Shown: positions 53,377-63,467 of the stretch, piece after piece
Layout of the letters: each line of letters opens with the position of its first letter
Position numbering within the stretch: position 1 is the first letter of the stretch
Origin: JAVBTT01 sp031556035
GTDB taxonomy: Bacteria; Bacillota; Clostridia; Oscillospirales; UBA929
Direction: 5' to 3'
DNA length: 64,000 nt
Assembly: GCA_031556035.1 (NCBI GenBank)
Contig: JAVBTT010000003.1
Span: forward strand, 5,241-69,240
The notes under the pieces: model-generated
The model's input: only the letters and a program-made list of their open reading frames with translations
Databases searched by the model: none
Told to the model about the DNA's origin: nothing
Made by a program: the position numbers and the translations under genes

Positions 53377-53734
53377 CCATCCTTATTGTACTATTTGGCG
53401 CCAGAAACAAAAGGCAGGTATCATAATATCATAAAGTTGTCATTATGTCGATTGATATCGCAGGCTTAAAGTTTTTCCCATGCAATATTTAGTCGCTAAT
53501 CCAATAATTGATACAAAATATTTTATATATTTGGCCGGAGTTACGATATAGATATATGCCCCGGATAAAAACTTTGGTGATAGTAAAAGTATTTTGTTTG
53601 AAAATCAAAAATTAATATACATTTCCTATAAAACATAGTATACTGTGCTTGGTAATCGGCGTCCACACGCCGTCCATCCGGAAAGGCTTGCCACGCAGGC
53701 CTTGTCCGCCATCGCACGGAAAGGACGAGTTACA
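53377..53734. other. AT-rich divergent intergenic region
   Basis: 358 bases between GH2 (minus) and the HD-GYP gene (plus). It is strongly AT-rich to about 53640. TTGAAA at 53598-53603 and TATAAA/TATACT further on are promoter-like but badly spaced. The last 90 bases are GC-richer leader sequence. No gene is supported. Confidence 0.45.
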
Positions 53735-54781
53735 TTGAGGGACAAGATTCTGATCGTGGACGACATAGAGCTCAACAGGGAAATACTTGTTGAGATACTC
53801 CAGGACGAATACGACATATTGCAGGCGTCAAACGGCTTTGAGGCCGTTGAGTCCGTGTTGCGCAACGCGGACAGCCTCTCACTCGTGCTGCTGGATATCA
53901 TGATGCCTGAGATGGACGGGATTGAGGTTCTGCGCGTTATGCAGGCCGGCGGATATGTTGAGCGCATCCCAGTTATAATCATTACAGCCTCCGGCGGTGA
54001 TGAAAACGAGATAAAATGCCTGCGTTCAGGCGCGGTTGACTTTCTCGGCAAGCCATTTCACCCCGATATAGTCAAATGCCGCGCCCGCTCCCAAATCGCG
54101 CTCAAGCACTTCCGCGCCCATATGGAGGAGCTTGTGGAGGACAGCGTTCGGAAGGTTGTACATGTGCGCGACTCGATGATCGACGTGCTGGCTTCGGTGA
54201 TAGAGTACCGCCACTGCGAGTCCGGTCAGCATGTCCGCAGAACAAGGGCTCTCGCCGAGCGGCTGATGAAGAGCATCAAGCTCTCGGGCAGGATGGACGA
54301 TGAGCTGGCTGACGTCAATATCGCGGTGGCCGCTAAGACGGTGCCGCTTCACGATATCGGAAAGATAAGCATCCCCGATCACATACTGCTCAAGCCCGGC
54401 AAGCTTACCGACGAGGAGTTCGAAATAATCAAAAAACACACCGTGCTCGGTGAGGAGATCATCAACACGATGCGCGGCATAGAGGACGACGAGTACCTGC
54501 GCTACAGCAGGGAGATATGCCTGTACCACCACGAGCGCTGGGACGGCCGGGGGTATCCGGAGAGACTGGGCGGCCGGGACATACCCTTTGCGGCCCGCGT
54601 AATGGCGATAGTGGACGTGTACGACGCGCTGACAAGCGCGAGGGTATACAAACCCGCGTTCAGCCATCAGGAGGCCGTTGATATAATGTCCAGGGATATC
54701 GGCAAGCAGTTTGACCCGATAATGTGCGAGATATTTCTCCAGTCCTTCGACGAATATGCCCCCGGCACGGAAATCGGATAA
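53735..54781 (+). CDS. HD-GYP response regulator (c-di-GMP phosphodiesterase)
   Basis: 348 residues from a TTG at 53735, after AAAGGACGAG, giving RDKILIVDDIELNREIL. The receiver domain (1-120) has Asp9, Asp10, phospho-acceptor Asp54 (LLDIMMPEMDG) and Lys107. The HD-GYP domain (about 145-340) shows His206-Asp207 in LHDIGKISIPDHILLKP, HHERWDGRGYP with GYP at 273-275 and the AIVDVYDALTS segment, so all main catalytic marks are intact. The enzyme should cleave cyclic-di-GMP, opposing the GGDEF protein at the start of the window. It lies 119 bases before the hybrid kinase, likely its signalling partner. Confidence 0.95.
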   Translation: MRDKILIVDDIELNREILVEILQDEYDILQASNGFEAVESVLRNADSLSLVLLDIMMPEMDGIEVLRVMQAGGYVERIPVIIITASGGDENEIKCLRSGAVDFLGKPFHPDIVKCRARSQIALKHFRAHMEELVEDSVRKVVHVRDSMIDVLASVIEYRHCESGQHVRRTRALAERLMKSIKLSGRMDDELADVNIAVAAKTVPLHDIGKISIPDHILLKPGKLTDEEFEIIKKHTVLGEEIINTMRGIEDDEYLRYSREICLYHHERWDGRGYPERLGGRDIPFAARVMAIVDVYDALTSARVYKPAFSHQEAVDIMSRDIGKQFDPIMCEIFLQSFDEYAPGTEIG

Positions 54782-54900
54782 TGATATGATCAGCCAGGAC
54801 GGGGCTTCGCGCCCAAGAGGAGCGGAGTCCCCGTCTTTTGGATATTTCCCATTCCCGCTGAAATTAAGGGCTTGCCGCCCGGAGAGGCCTGGTTCCCGCG

Positions 54901-57900
54901 ATGTCACAGAACAACAACCGGCAAATTGAGCCGCGCTCTCTGGGAGGCAGGGGCGCGCGGCGTTTTCTGTTGCTCGCGCTCGCCCTGGTATTGACTTTTT
55001 CGCTTGTATCCGCGGCGAACATATTCATGTCGCGGCGGGCCTATGTTTCAGCCGCTGTGCAGCAGAGGGCCGTGACCGTCAAGGGGATAATGTCGCACAC
55101 CTTCAATCTGACCGGAAGCTTTGACGACGCGGTGTTTTCCGCCCAGTCCGTATACGGACAGATGCACGGGCAGACCCCTCAGACGCTTATATTCATGCTG
55201 GACCGCTCAGCGCCCGTCCTGCTGGATTCGGATATGCAGAACGCCTCAGACATTGTGATGCTGCTTGAGGACATCGACCTCGACTGGCCGAGCGACACAG
55301 CTGTCGACAGGATTGTAAGCAGCAGTGACGGACTGGCCCTCTCCGCCTCCTATCTGTTCCAGTTCCGCACCGGCACCTTCGGGGTGGTGCTACTGCAACC
55401 GATTGCCGGAGTTTATGCCTCCGGCTCATTTTCCACTATTGTGATCAGCTTTTTGGGGATAGTTCTTATCCTGCTGTTTACCGCGATGTACACCCTTCCC
55501 CTTTATAAAACGGTTAAGAACGACCGCGGCAGACTTCTTCGGCTGCTGGACATGACCGGCGTCTGCGTTAGGGTCGTAGCGCCTCAGAACGGGCAGGTAT
55601 TATTCGCTAACACCGTTATCAAGAACACATTTGGGCTCATGTACGAGATGCCTTTTAAAAGACTCTGGGGCATTGAGCCTGCGGATGTAAAGAATGGAGA
55701 GTCGGTCGTCTCCCAATCCTCTCTCGGGCTCTCGTTCCAGCCGCTCCTGTCCAATGTTGAATGGGACGACGGAAAATCAGCCGTACTGGAGGCCTATGTC
55801 GATATAACGGCCCGCGTTCGCGCGGAAAAGGAGCTTTCCCTGCTCGCGGGATATGTTGAGATGGTTCCGAGCTTTGTGGTGATAAGCGGGCTGAGGCAAA
55901 ACGAGATACTGTACGCGAACCCGTCCGCGCGAAAAATGACGGGACTGCCCGACGATACCCCGCTGACCTTTGACCGGGTATTTGACCGGGAGGGCATAGT
56001 GATACACAAAAACGCCATGCTCGCCTGCCTGAGCAGCGGCGCTCAGGTCGTCGTTGAAAACAGACTAAGGCGCGGCGACGGTCAGATGCTGGAGGTCGAG
56101 CAGAGCGTCTTCCTGCTGAGGGACGCGGACGGCGCGGAAATCGGAATCTGCACCCTTATACGGGACATTTCCGAATACAAGGGGGTATTGCGCCGTCTTG
56201 AGGTTCAGGCAGCGGTGACCGAGTGGAACCTGGACGCAATCATTTCAATCGATAAGGACTTTCGGTGTGTTTACGCGAATCCTGCCGCTTACTCCATGAC
56301 AGGTTATTCGCGGGATGAGGTCGGACTCGACATGGGCCCTGACAGAACCTTCGACCCGGAGACCGCCAAGCTGGTCAGGCAGGGCTGCGACACAGCGCTC
56401 AAGTATGGGGTGTGGCGGAATGAGCACAAGCTGCTTCGCAGGGATGGCACCACGATAGACGTCGATCAGCTGATTTTCCCAATAAGGGATCAGCAGGGAA
56501 ACGCCGACGGTCTTGGGACGATAATCAGAGATATGACCGCGCTCAACAACGCCTCGCGCAAGCTGGCGGACGCGAGCAGACGCCTTGAGATCGCCCTTGC
56601 GGCATCGGGCTCCGGTGTCTTCGATATAGACCTGGTATCAGGGCATGCCGATTTTGACGAGGACTGCTCGCAGATATTCGGCTTCCCATATGCCGAAAAC
56701 GGCCTGAGCGCCAGCAAATTTATAGGGCATCTCGTCGCCAGGCTGGAGGGCATGGAGCCGGACAGTCTGCTGGAATGCCTGTCTCTATGGGGCAGGGGCA
56801 GGGAAGCGGAGGAGCACGGGCTGACGCTGACCATGAGAGACGGCTCACAGCGCTTTGTCAGCGTCTACTGCTCGTCCCTTGAAGGTGTGAACGGGCGGCT
56901 TGAGCGCATTATCGGCATGGCGATAGACAACACCTCACGCTGGGCAATGGAGGAGCAGCTCAGGATTTCCATGGAGCAGGCGGAGGCGGCAAATCTTGCT
57001 AAAAGCCGCTTTCTTTCCAACATGAGCCACGAGATACGCACCCCCATGAACGCCATTGTGGGTATGACTAAAATCGCGAAAAACTCCACCGACCTGGAGA
57101 AGATAAACTCATGCCTCACCAAGGTGGAGACCTCCTCCGCCCACCTGCTGAACATAATAAACGATATACTTGACCTGTCAAAAATCGAGTCCGGAAAGTT
57201 TGAGCTGTTCAGCGAGGTGTTTGACCTTGAGCGCACACTGGCCGATCTGGTGGCGGTGATATCCATCAAGGCAGAGGAAAAGCAGCAAAACCTCTTTGTA
57301 AAAATCGACAACAACGTGCCGCGCAAGCTGCTTGGAGACCCGATGCGGCTCACCCAGGTGATTATGAACCTGATATCGAACGCGGTAAAGTTCACCCCTG
57401 TCGAGGGGCGCGTCGGCCTGCATGTGGCACTGGCCGAGCTCAGGGACGACACGGTTGTGATCAGGGTCACAGTGTCCGACAACGGCATCGGCATGTCGGA
57501 TGAGCAGCAGGAGCGCCTGTTCCAGGCGTTTGAGCAGGCGGACAACAGTGTCACCAAGCGATACGGCGGCACGGGGCTGGGCCTGGCGATTTCCCAGCGC
57601 ATCGTAGGCATGATGAGCGGTGAGATATCGGTGGTCAGCGCCCCGGGAGAGGGCAGCAGCTTTGCCTTCACGGCGGAGTTCGGCTCGGCTGGCGACAATG
57701 AGACGGTAACCGGGCTCGACAGAAGCTTCGACAGGAAGACGATGAGAGTCCTTGTCGCTGACGACAGCCCGGAGATACTGGAGTACATCGGCAGCATACT
57801 TGAGTCGCACCGGATAGCTCACGGACTCGCGCGCAGCGGCTTCGAGGCTGTGGAGATGGCGCGCCACGCCGCTGAGCGCGGCGAACCGTACCACATTGTG

Positions 57901-58950
57901 CTCATGGACATGAGGATGCCCGGCATGGACGGCCTTGTGGCCGCGAAAAAAATAAAGGATATCCCGGGCAGCTCAGCGGAAATCGTCATGATGAGCATGT
58001 ACGAGCTTGAAAAGCTTGAGCAGATGGCGGCCAGGCAGGGCATAAAAAGGCTGCTGCCAAAGCCGATATTCCCGTCGGCGCTGGTGGGCACAATTAATGA
58101 GATAATGGGGATAAAACCTCCGGCCAGGGATTTCGTCCAGGAGAGGGCGCACAGCTATACCGGCAAGCGGGTGCTTGTGGTTGAGGACATGGAGATCAAC
58201 AGGGAGATACTCTCCTCCCTGCTGGAGCCGCTGGGCTTTGAGCTCACCATGGCCACCGACGGCAAAGAGGCCCTGGATATATACAAAGCCGGAGACGGGG
58301 CCTTCGACCTGATACTGATGGACGTGCAGATGCCGGTGATGGACGGCTACAGGGCGACGCGCGCGATAAGGGAGAGCGGCGCGGCCAAGGCAACCGATAT
58401 CCCCATACTGGCAATGACCGCCAACGCGTTCCGCGAGGATGTGGAGCGCGCGCTGGAAAGCGGCATGAACGGTCATCTCAGCAAGCCGATAGACGAGGCT
58501 AAGCTCTTTGTGGAGCTTGCCAGATACCTTGGGAACAACGGCCCGGTCTCCGGCGCCGAAACAGAAAGCAGCGCGGAGAGCGACCATATAGACCCAAGCC
58601 GCGACGACCTGTACGGCATTGACGTTGCGGGGGGGATGAAGCTTCTCAATAACAACTCCAGACTGTACAGGCGGCTCCTCAAGAGCTTTATGGACGGCGC
58701 TCAGGCGAAAAAGGCGCTTGAGGCTGTCGCGGCCGGCGACAGCGCGCAGGCGCTTGATATCATCCACTCGATGAAGGGGGTAGCTGCCAACCTCTGCCTG
58801 AATAAACTTGTTGATATGATCAGTATTCTTGAGGAGGATATCAGATCGGGAACTCTCCGGGCGGGAGATCAGGGCGCGCGCTCGTTCATGACCTGCTGGG
58901 AAAAGACCTGCGCTTCAATACGGGTACTGCTGGGGGAGGCGGCGGAGTAG
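54901..58950 (+). CDS. Membrane hybrid histidine kinase: PAS domains, HisKA, HATPase, two receivers and HPt
   Basis: 1349 residues. Two membrane segments (about 22-43 and 176-200) bracket a 130-residue external domain. PAS-like units follow at about 210-305, 315-425, 438-550 and 560-685. HisKA has SHEIRTPMNAI (His710), the ATPase has NLISNAVKF near 823, DNGIG at 860 and GGTGLGLAI at 889. Receivers carry Asp1003 and Asp1141, and an HPt domain ends the protein with IHSMKGVAANL (His1289). All four phosphorelay steps are therefore on one chain. The C-terminal half resembles the kinase at 13545-16634, which lacks HPt. GGAGAGG lies about 15 bases before the ATG, a long spacing. The final output protein may be the adjoining HD-GYP regulator. 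Confidence 0.94.
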   Translation: MSQNNNRQIEPRSLGGRGARRFLLLALALVLTFSLVSAANIFMSRRAYVSAAVQQRAVTVKGIMSHTFNLTGSFDDAVFSAQSVYGQMHGQTPQTLIFMLDRSAPVLLDSDMQNASDIVMLLEDIDLDWPSDTAVDRIVSSSDGLALSASYLFQFRTGTFGVVLLQPIAGVYASGSFSTIVISFLGIVLILLFTAMYTLPLYKTVKNDRGRLLRLLDMTGVCVRVVAPQNGQVLFANTVIKNTFGLMYEMPFKRLWGIEPADVKNGESVVSQSSLGLSFQPLLSNVEWDDGKSAVLEAYVDITARVRAEKELSLLAGYVEMVPSFVVISGLRQNEILYANPSARKMTGLPDDTPLTFDRVFDREGIVIHKNAMLACLSSGAQVVVENRLRRGDGQMLEVEQSVFLLRDADGAEIGICTLIRDISEYKGVLRRLEVQAAVTEWNLDAIISIDKDFRCVYANPAAYSMTGYSRDEVGLDMGPDRTFDPETAKLVRQGCDTALKYGVWRNEHKLLRRDGTTIDVDQLIFPIRDQQGNADGLGTIIRDMTALNNASRKLADASRRLEIALAASGSGVFDIDLVSGHADFDEDCSQIFGFPYAENGLSASKFIGHLVARLEGMEPDSLLECLSLWGRGREAEEHGLTLTMRDGSQRFVSVYCSSLEGVNGRLERIIGMAIDNTSRWAMEEQLRISMEQAEAANLAKSRFLSNMSHEIRTPMNAIVGMTKIAKNSTDLEKINSCLTKVETSSAHLLNIINDILDLSKIESGKFELFSEVFDLERTLADLVAVISIKAEEKQQNLFVKIDNNVPRKLLGDPMRLTQVIMNLISNAVKFTPVEGRVGLHVALAELRDDTVVIRVTVSDNGIGMSDEQQERLFQAFEQADNSVTKRYGGTGLGLAISQRIVGMMSGEISVVSAPGEGSSFAFTAEFGSAGDNETVTGLDRSFDRKTMRVLVADDSPEILEYIGSILESHRIAHGLARSGFEAVEMARHAAERGEPYHIVLMDMRMPGMDGLVAAKKIKDIPGSSAEIVMMSMYELEKLEQMAARQGIKRLLPKPIFPSALVGTINEIMGIKPPARDFVQERAHSYTGKRVLVVEDMEINREILSSLLEPLGFELTMATDGKEALDIYKAGDGAFDLILMDVQMPVMDGYRATRAIRESGAAKATDIPILAMTANAFREDVERALESGMNGHLSKPIDEAKLFVELARYLGNNGPVSGAETESSAESDHIDPSRDDLYGIDVAGGMKLLNNNSRLYRRLLKSFMDGAQAKKALEAVAAGDSAQALDIIHSMKGVAANLCLNKLVDMISILEEDIRSGTLRAGDQGARSFMTCWEKTCASIRVLLGEAAE

Positions 58951-58965
58951 CCGATCATTCAAGCC

Positions 58966-58992
58966 AAGCCCGGGGGATTCTCCGGGCTTTTT
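58966..58992 (+). terminator. Intrinsic terminator after the hybrid kinase
   Basis: AAGCCCGG (58966-58973) pairs with CCGGGCTT (58982-58989) and is followed by TTT; a standard terminator 15 bases after the stop. Confidence 0.85.
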
Positions 58993-59005
58993 CGCGTTGA
59001 CGGCA

Positions 59006-59035
59006 TTGACAAGCTTCAAACGGTTGTTATATCAT
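59006..59035 (+). promoter_or_regulatory. Sigma-A promoter of argS
   Basis: Perfect TTGACA at 59006-59011 with TATCAT at 59030-59035 (18-base spacer). It follows the terminator directly. The leader of about 90 bases shows no T-box features that I can recognise. Confidence 0.65.
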
Positions 59036-59130
59036 AATGTCTGCCGCAGCGGCGGGGGCGTCCATTGGCCGTCCGTACCATAAAAGGGATATCAAGTCTC
59101 AATACAGACCCCTAACGGAGGATCATATAT

Positions 59131-60885
59131 ATGAACATAAGACAGGAGCTCACAAAAATTGTCTCGGGAGCGTTTGAAAAGCTGGGCTACGCCCCGGAGT
59201 ACGGCGCTGTCACCGTTTCAGGCCGCCCCGATCTCTGCCAGTTTCAGTGCAATGGCGCTATGGCGGCGGCAAAGGAGTATAGAACGGCCCCCGCCGCCAT
59301 AGCGGACGGAATAGCCGAATGTCTGCGCATGGATAAGAGGTTTTCTTCCGTCGAGAGCGTAAAGCCGGGGTTTATCAACATGAGCCTGTCGGACGCGTGG
59401 CTGGCGGAGCTGATGAACGCCGCCGGAGGGGACGACCGCCTCACGCTCCCGCTTATGGAGCCGCGGACCATTGTCGTTGATTACGGCGGGGCGAACGTGG
59501 CGAAGCCCCTGCACGTGGGGCACCTGCGCTCGGCCATAATAGGGGACACGCTATGCAGGCTGGCGCGGTTTCTCGGCCACAGGGTTATAAGCGACGTGCA
59601 CCTTGGCGACTGGGGGCTTCAGATGGGCCTTGTCATCGCCGAGATAGAGCGCGAACAGCCAGAGCTGTGCTACTTTGATCCGGATTACGAGGGCGATTAT
59701 CCCGCCGAGCCGCCGGTGACGGTGGACGAGCTTAACGTCATATATCCAGCCGCCTCGGCCCGCTCTAAAACGGACGCTGAGTTCGCCGCGAAGGCCGCGC
59801 GGGCCACGGTCGAGCTCCAGGACGGCAGGGCCGGCTATACGGCGCTCTGGAGGCATGTGCGCGGCGTTTCAATTGCCGACCTGAAGCGCAATTACGGGGC
59901 GCTTGGCGTCTCCTTCGATTACTGGTACGGCGAGAGTGACGCGGACAAATATATCCCCCGGGTGATCGGGCTGCTCCGTAATAAAAAGCTGCTGCGTGAG
60001 TCGGACGGCGCGATGGTGGTGGATACCGCCCTGCCGGAGGACAAGGAGCCGATGCCCCCGATGATCGTGGTCAAGTCCAACGGCGGGGACATGTACGGCA
60101 CAACCGACCTTGGAACCATTCTCCAGCGGGTGGAGGACTGGAAGCCGGACGAGATATGGTATGTGGTCGACAACCGCCAGGCCCTGCACTTCAAGCAGGT
60201 GTTCCGCTGCGCCGCGCTTGCCGGGCTGCTGGACAACACCGATTGTATCCATATAAACTTCGGAACCATGAACGGCAGGGACGGAAAGCCCTACAAAACC
60301 CGCGACGGCGGTGTCATGCGGCTGAGCGACATGATTGGAGACGTAACAAAATCCGCCTACGACAAGGCAAGCGGCTCCGACATCGCCATGAGCGAGGAAG
60401 AAAAGCTCAGGGTTGCCCGGGCTGTTGGGGTGGCCGCGATCAAAATCGGCGACATGCTGAATCACCGCACCAGGGATTTCATCTTTGACATGGACCGCTT
60501 TTTGGCCTATGAGGGCAAGACCGGGCCCTATCTGCAGTACACAGCCGTCAGAATAAACTCGCTGCTTGCAAAGGCGGGGGAAGCCAAGGTATCTTCCGGG
60601 GATATCCTGCCTCCTGCGTCCGGAGCCGAGCGTGAGCTCCAGCTCTCGTTGCTGTCCGTCGCCGACGCGCTGCCCAGGGCTCTCGCCGAAAAGGCGCCTA
60701 ACATAATATGCGAGGTTCTGTTCGACGTAGCCGGGGCATACAACCGCTTTTATTTTGAGAATAAAATCCTAACTTGCCCGGAGGAGGGCCGCCGCGCGTC
60801 ATGGCTGTCCCTGTCCAGGCTGACCGGGGACATGCTGGGGATACTGCTGGGCCTGCTGGGCATAGAGGTGCCGGAAAATATGTAA
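59131..60885 (+). CDS. argS: Arginyl-tRNA synthetase
   Basis: 584 residues with GGAGG before the ATG. The N-terminal Add-1 domain (about 1-100) precedes the class I catalytic core: VVDYGGANVAKPLHVGHLRS holds the HIGH-type motif HVGH, and LGDWGLQMGLVI follows. The KMSKS equivalent is the KPYKTRDGGVMRLSD loop, typical for ArgRS, which lacks a canonical KMSKS in many species. The DALR anticodon-binding domain ends the protein, with YLQYTAVRINSLL and FDVAGAYNRFYFENKI. The enzyme charges tRNA-Arg. Two glycosyltransferase-type genes follow closely. Confidence 0.97.
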   Translation: MNIRQELTKIVSGAFEKLGYAPEYGAVTVSGRPDLCQFQCNGAMAAAKEYRTAPAAIADGIAECLRMDKRFSSVESVKPGFINMSLSDAWLAELMNAAGGDDRLTLPLMEPRTIVVDYGGANVAKPLHVGHLRSAIIGDTLCRLARFLGHRVISDVHLGDWGLQMGLVIAEIEREQPELCYFDPDYEGDYPAEPPVTVDELNVIYPAASARSKTDAEFAAKAARATVELQDGRAGYTALWRHVRGVSIADLKRNYGALGVSFDYWYGESDADKYIPRVIGLLRNKKLLRESDGAMVVDTALPEDKEPMPPMIVVKSNGGDMYGTTDLGTILQRVEDWKPDEIWYVVDNRQALHFKQVFRCAALAGLLDNTDCIHINFGTMNGRDGKPYKTRDGGVMRLSDMIGDVTKSAYDKASGSDIAMSEEEKLRVARAVGVAAIKIGDMLNHRTRDFIFDMDRFLAYEGKTGPYLQYTAVRINSLLAKAGEAKVSSGDILPPASGAERELQLSLLSVADALPRALAEKAPNIICEVLFDVAGAYNRFYFENKILTCPEEGRRASWLSLSRLTGDMLGILLGLLGIEVPENM

Positions 60886-60908
60886 GAAGAGCGACAGGAG
60901 GCCCGATT

Positions 60909-61850
60909 ATGCACAGGACGGCTGTTCTGATCCCCTGCTACAACGAGGAGCTCACTGTCGGCGCGGTGGTGTCCGCCTTCCGGCGCGCTCTCCCGGACGC
61001 GCTCATATACGTCTATGACAACAACTCCACAGACGGCACCGTCAGGGAGGCTCTGGCGGCAGGGGCCATTGTGCGCAACGAGCCCCGCCAGGGCAAGGGC
61101 AGCGTCGTGCGCTCCATGTTCAGGGACATCGACGCCGACTGCTACATCCTTGTGGACGGAGACGACACCTATCCCGCCGAGGCCGTCCCCGGCATGGCGG
61201 CGCTGGTGCTGTCCGGAAAGGCGGACATGGTGGTGGGGGACAGGCTGTCCTCTACTTATTTTACAGAGAACAAGCGCAGATTTCACAGCTTCGGGAACAG
61301 CCTGGTTCGAGGGCTTATAAACACCCTGTTCAAGAGCGGGCTGAAGGACATAATGTCCGGGCTGCGCGCGATGAGCAGGGATTTTGTGAAGATGCTGCCT
61401 ATTACAAGCAAGGGCTTCGAGATCGAGACCGAAATGACGGTGTTCGCGCTCGACAACGGCTTTATTATCCGGGAGCTTCCGATTGAGTACCGTGACCGGC
61501 CGGAGGGCAGCGTCTCCAAGCTGCGCACTTACAGCGACGGGGCAAAGGTGCTCAAAACCATCGCGATGCTGTACCGGGACTACTACCCGATGCATTTTTT
61601 CGGCCTGCTGGCCGCCCTCCTGATGCTCGGCGCGGTGATCGCGTTCATCCCGGTGCTGCTGGACTACTTCGAAACCGGTCTTGTGCCCCGCTTCCCGACG
61701 CTGATAATCGCGGTGGTGCTGGGGCTGTCGTCGCTGCTTTCGCTGTTTTGCGGGCTGATACTGCTTTCGCTCGGAAAGCGGCACCGCCAGCAGTTTGAGA
61801 TAATGTACAACCTTTACTGCCAGTTGAAAAACAGGGATGGGGAGCGGTAG
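60909..61850 (+). CDS. GT2 family glycosyltransferase with C-terminal membrane helices
   Basis: 313 residues from the ATG at 60909, six bases after AGGAGG; a longer frame overlapping argS is rejected. The GT-A fold shows AVLIPCYNEELTVGAVV, YVYDNNSTDGTV, RQGKGSVVRSMF and LVDGDDTYP with the metal-binding DxD. Two hydrophobic segments at about 228-255 and 265-295 place it in the membrane. This is the build of polyprenyl-phosphate sugar transferases such as GtrB, ArnC and DPM1-like enzymes, which load a lipid with a sugar for later transfer. The next gene, a polytopic GT-C-like protein, overlaps it by 14 bases and may use that lipid-linked sugar. Confidence 0.9.
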   Translation: MHRTAVLIPCYNEELTVGAVVSAFRRALPDALIYVYDNNSTDGTVREALAAGAIVRNEPRQGKGSVVRSMFRDIDADCYILVDGDDTYPAEAVPGMAALVLSGKADMVVGDRLSSTYFTENKRRFHSFGNSLVRGLINTLFKSGLKDIMSGLRAMSRDFVKMLPITSKGFEIETEMTVFALDNGFIIRELPIEYRDRPEGSVSKLRTYSDGAKVLKTIAMLYRDYYPMHFFGLLAALLMLGAVIAFIPVLLDYFETGLVPRFPTLIIAVVLGLSSLLSLFCGLILLSLGKRHRQQFEIMYNLYCQLKNRDGER

Positions 61851-63432
61851 GCCGGCTGCGGCCCGCCCGCGGCGGACGGAATTAAAGGTCAGTATTGTCC
61901 TGTTCGCGTCCTACGCCATCTGGTGCGCCGTCCTGTTCGCGGCGCACGAGCCCTGGCGAGACGAGGTGCAGAGCTGGCTCCTGGCCCGAGACCTGGATTT
62001 TGTCACCCTCCTCTCCCAGCTCCGCTACGACGGCCACCCGGCGGGCTGGTTCCTGTTTCTCTGGCCGATGGCGCGGCTCGGCCTGCCGTTTGTCGCGGAA
62101 AGGGCGCTCCACGCTCTGATTGTCCTGGCGTGCGGCTGGCTGATCTGCTTCAGGGCTCCGGGCGGGCTCCCGATGAGGCTGTTTTTGCTGCTCGCCACCC
62201 CGATGATGTACGAGCTGCCCGCGCTCTCCCGCAATTACGCGATGTCGGCGCTGGCCCTGCTGGTCATGGGGCTCTGCCACAGGGAGCGCTTCGGCAAATA
62301 CTGCGCCGTCTATTGCGTCGCGCTTTTCCTCCTGATAAACTCCAACGTCTACGGCACGATAGCCGGCATCGCACTGCTGGGCGGCGAGATATTGCTTTTG
62401 TTACTGCGGAGGTTTTTCCCAGGGCTCGCCAAGGAATGCTCCGCTGTGCCATCCCGCGGGGGCGCCGCGCTGGCGCTGACATACGTCTTCAGCCTCTTTT
62501 GCGCCTGGCTGGTGCTGTTTTCGAATGTTCTCATCCCGCTCAATCCGGTGCCTCTATACGAAGACGCGCATTTTCTGAGGATACAGAACTACGGCTTTGA
62601 CGCGGCCAGGCTGGGAAGCGCGGTATCACGGGTCGGCGACGCCGCCGCGTTGGGGGCGTTGCCCGGGGATATCGGCAGATTTTTGCCCGGCGTCTCCTCA
62701 GGATCCCTGACCGTTCTTTTGACTGCGTTGATTCTGCTGGCAATAGCCGGGGCGGCGCTCACCGCGCGCAGGGCAACGACGCGGATAACAATCGCCGCCA
62801 TCGGGCTGGCCGCGTATTTCGGCAATGTGCTGGCGGTGGCCGTCACCACGATCTTCAACATCCGGCACGCCGTTCCCTTCATATTTCTGGTCGTATATCT
62901 TTGGTGGACAGCGCTTTCGGAGCGCTCGGAGGCTCCGGAGGCAATGCCCGGACGCCGCGCCGTTCGCGGTATGGCCCTCGCCCTGGCTTCGGTTGTGTTT
63001 ATTGGGGCGGTCGGGCTGAACGTCTACAGGGCGAGGAGAGACATCCTATACCCATACTCCATGGCCGAGAAAACCGCCGCCTTCCTGAAGGAAAGCGGCT
63101 ATGACAGCGGGGATGTGCTGATCCTCGCGGCGAACCACCCTCAGACGAGCACCCTGCTCGGCTTTACGGACGATATCAAAACGCTCCGGTTTGTTTACGG
63201 GGACTGCTCGTTCGCCGTCTGGCAGGTCTACAACTCCGACTACGAGCATTCGTTTGACCTGGGCGAGTTTGCCGCGTCCCAGCTCGCCGCCCGCGGCGAT
63301 GAATACCGCGCGGTGCTGTTCGTCGCGAGCCGGGCGGCGCGTCCGCTGGACGGGGTGTACCCTGTCATATACGACAGCGGCGGAGGGAGCATTATGGAGG
63401 ACGAGAGCTACGTTGTCTACAGATTGAAATAG
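61837..63432 (+). CDS. Polytopic GT-C type glycosyltransferase-like membrane protein
   Basis: 531 residues with about ten membrane segments. The first external loop has HEPWRDEVQSWLLARDLDF, where the acidic W-R-D-E-V matches the metal-binding position of GT39 and other GT-C enzymes. It then shows DGHPAGWFLFLWP and a repeated Leu/Ala-rich pattern, and ends in a soluble C-terminal domain (about 410-531). GT-C enzymes move sugars from polyprenyl phosphates to acceptors outside the membrane, so it should act after the preceding GT2. The acceptor is unknown. The start overlaps the GT2 end by 14 bases, consistent with coupled translation. Confidence 0.78.
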   Translation: MGSGRPAAARPRRTELKVSIVLFASYAIWCAVLFAAHEPWRDEVQSWLLARDLDFVTLLSQLRYDGHPAGWFLFLWPMARLGLPFVAERALHALIVLACGWLICFRAPGGLPMRLFLLLATPMMYELPALSRNYAMSALALLVMGLCHRERFGKYCAVYCVALFLLINSNVYGTIAGIALLGGEILLLLLRRFFPGLAKECSAVPSRGGAALALTYVFSLFCAWLVLFSNVLIPLNPVPLYEDAHFLRIQNYGFDAARLGSAVSRVGDAAALGALPGDIGRFLPGVSSGSLTVLLTALILLAIAGAALTARRATTRITIAAIGLAAYFGNVLAVAVTTIFNIRHAVPFIFLVVYLWWTALSERSEAPEAMPGRRAVRGMALALASVVFIGAVGLNVYRARRDILYPYSMAEKTAAFLKESGYDSGDVLILAANHPQTSTLLGFTDDIKTLRFVYGDCSFAVWQVYNSDYEHSFDLGEFAASQLAARGDEYRAVLFVASRAARPLDGVYPVIYDSGGGSIMEDESYVVYRLK

Positions 63433-63438
63433 AGATAT

Positions 63439-63467
63439 AGCCCCGGTGCCGCAGGCGCCGGGGCTTT
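63439..63467 (+). terminator. Terminator hairpin after the glycosyltransferase operon
   Basis: 12-bp stem (63439-63450 with 63454-63465, one G-T pair) around GCA, followed by TTC. Its right arm overlaps the edge of repeat copy B. Confidence 0.7.
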
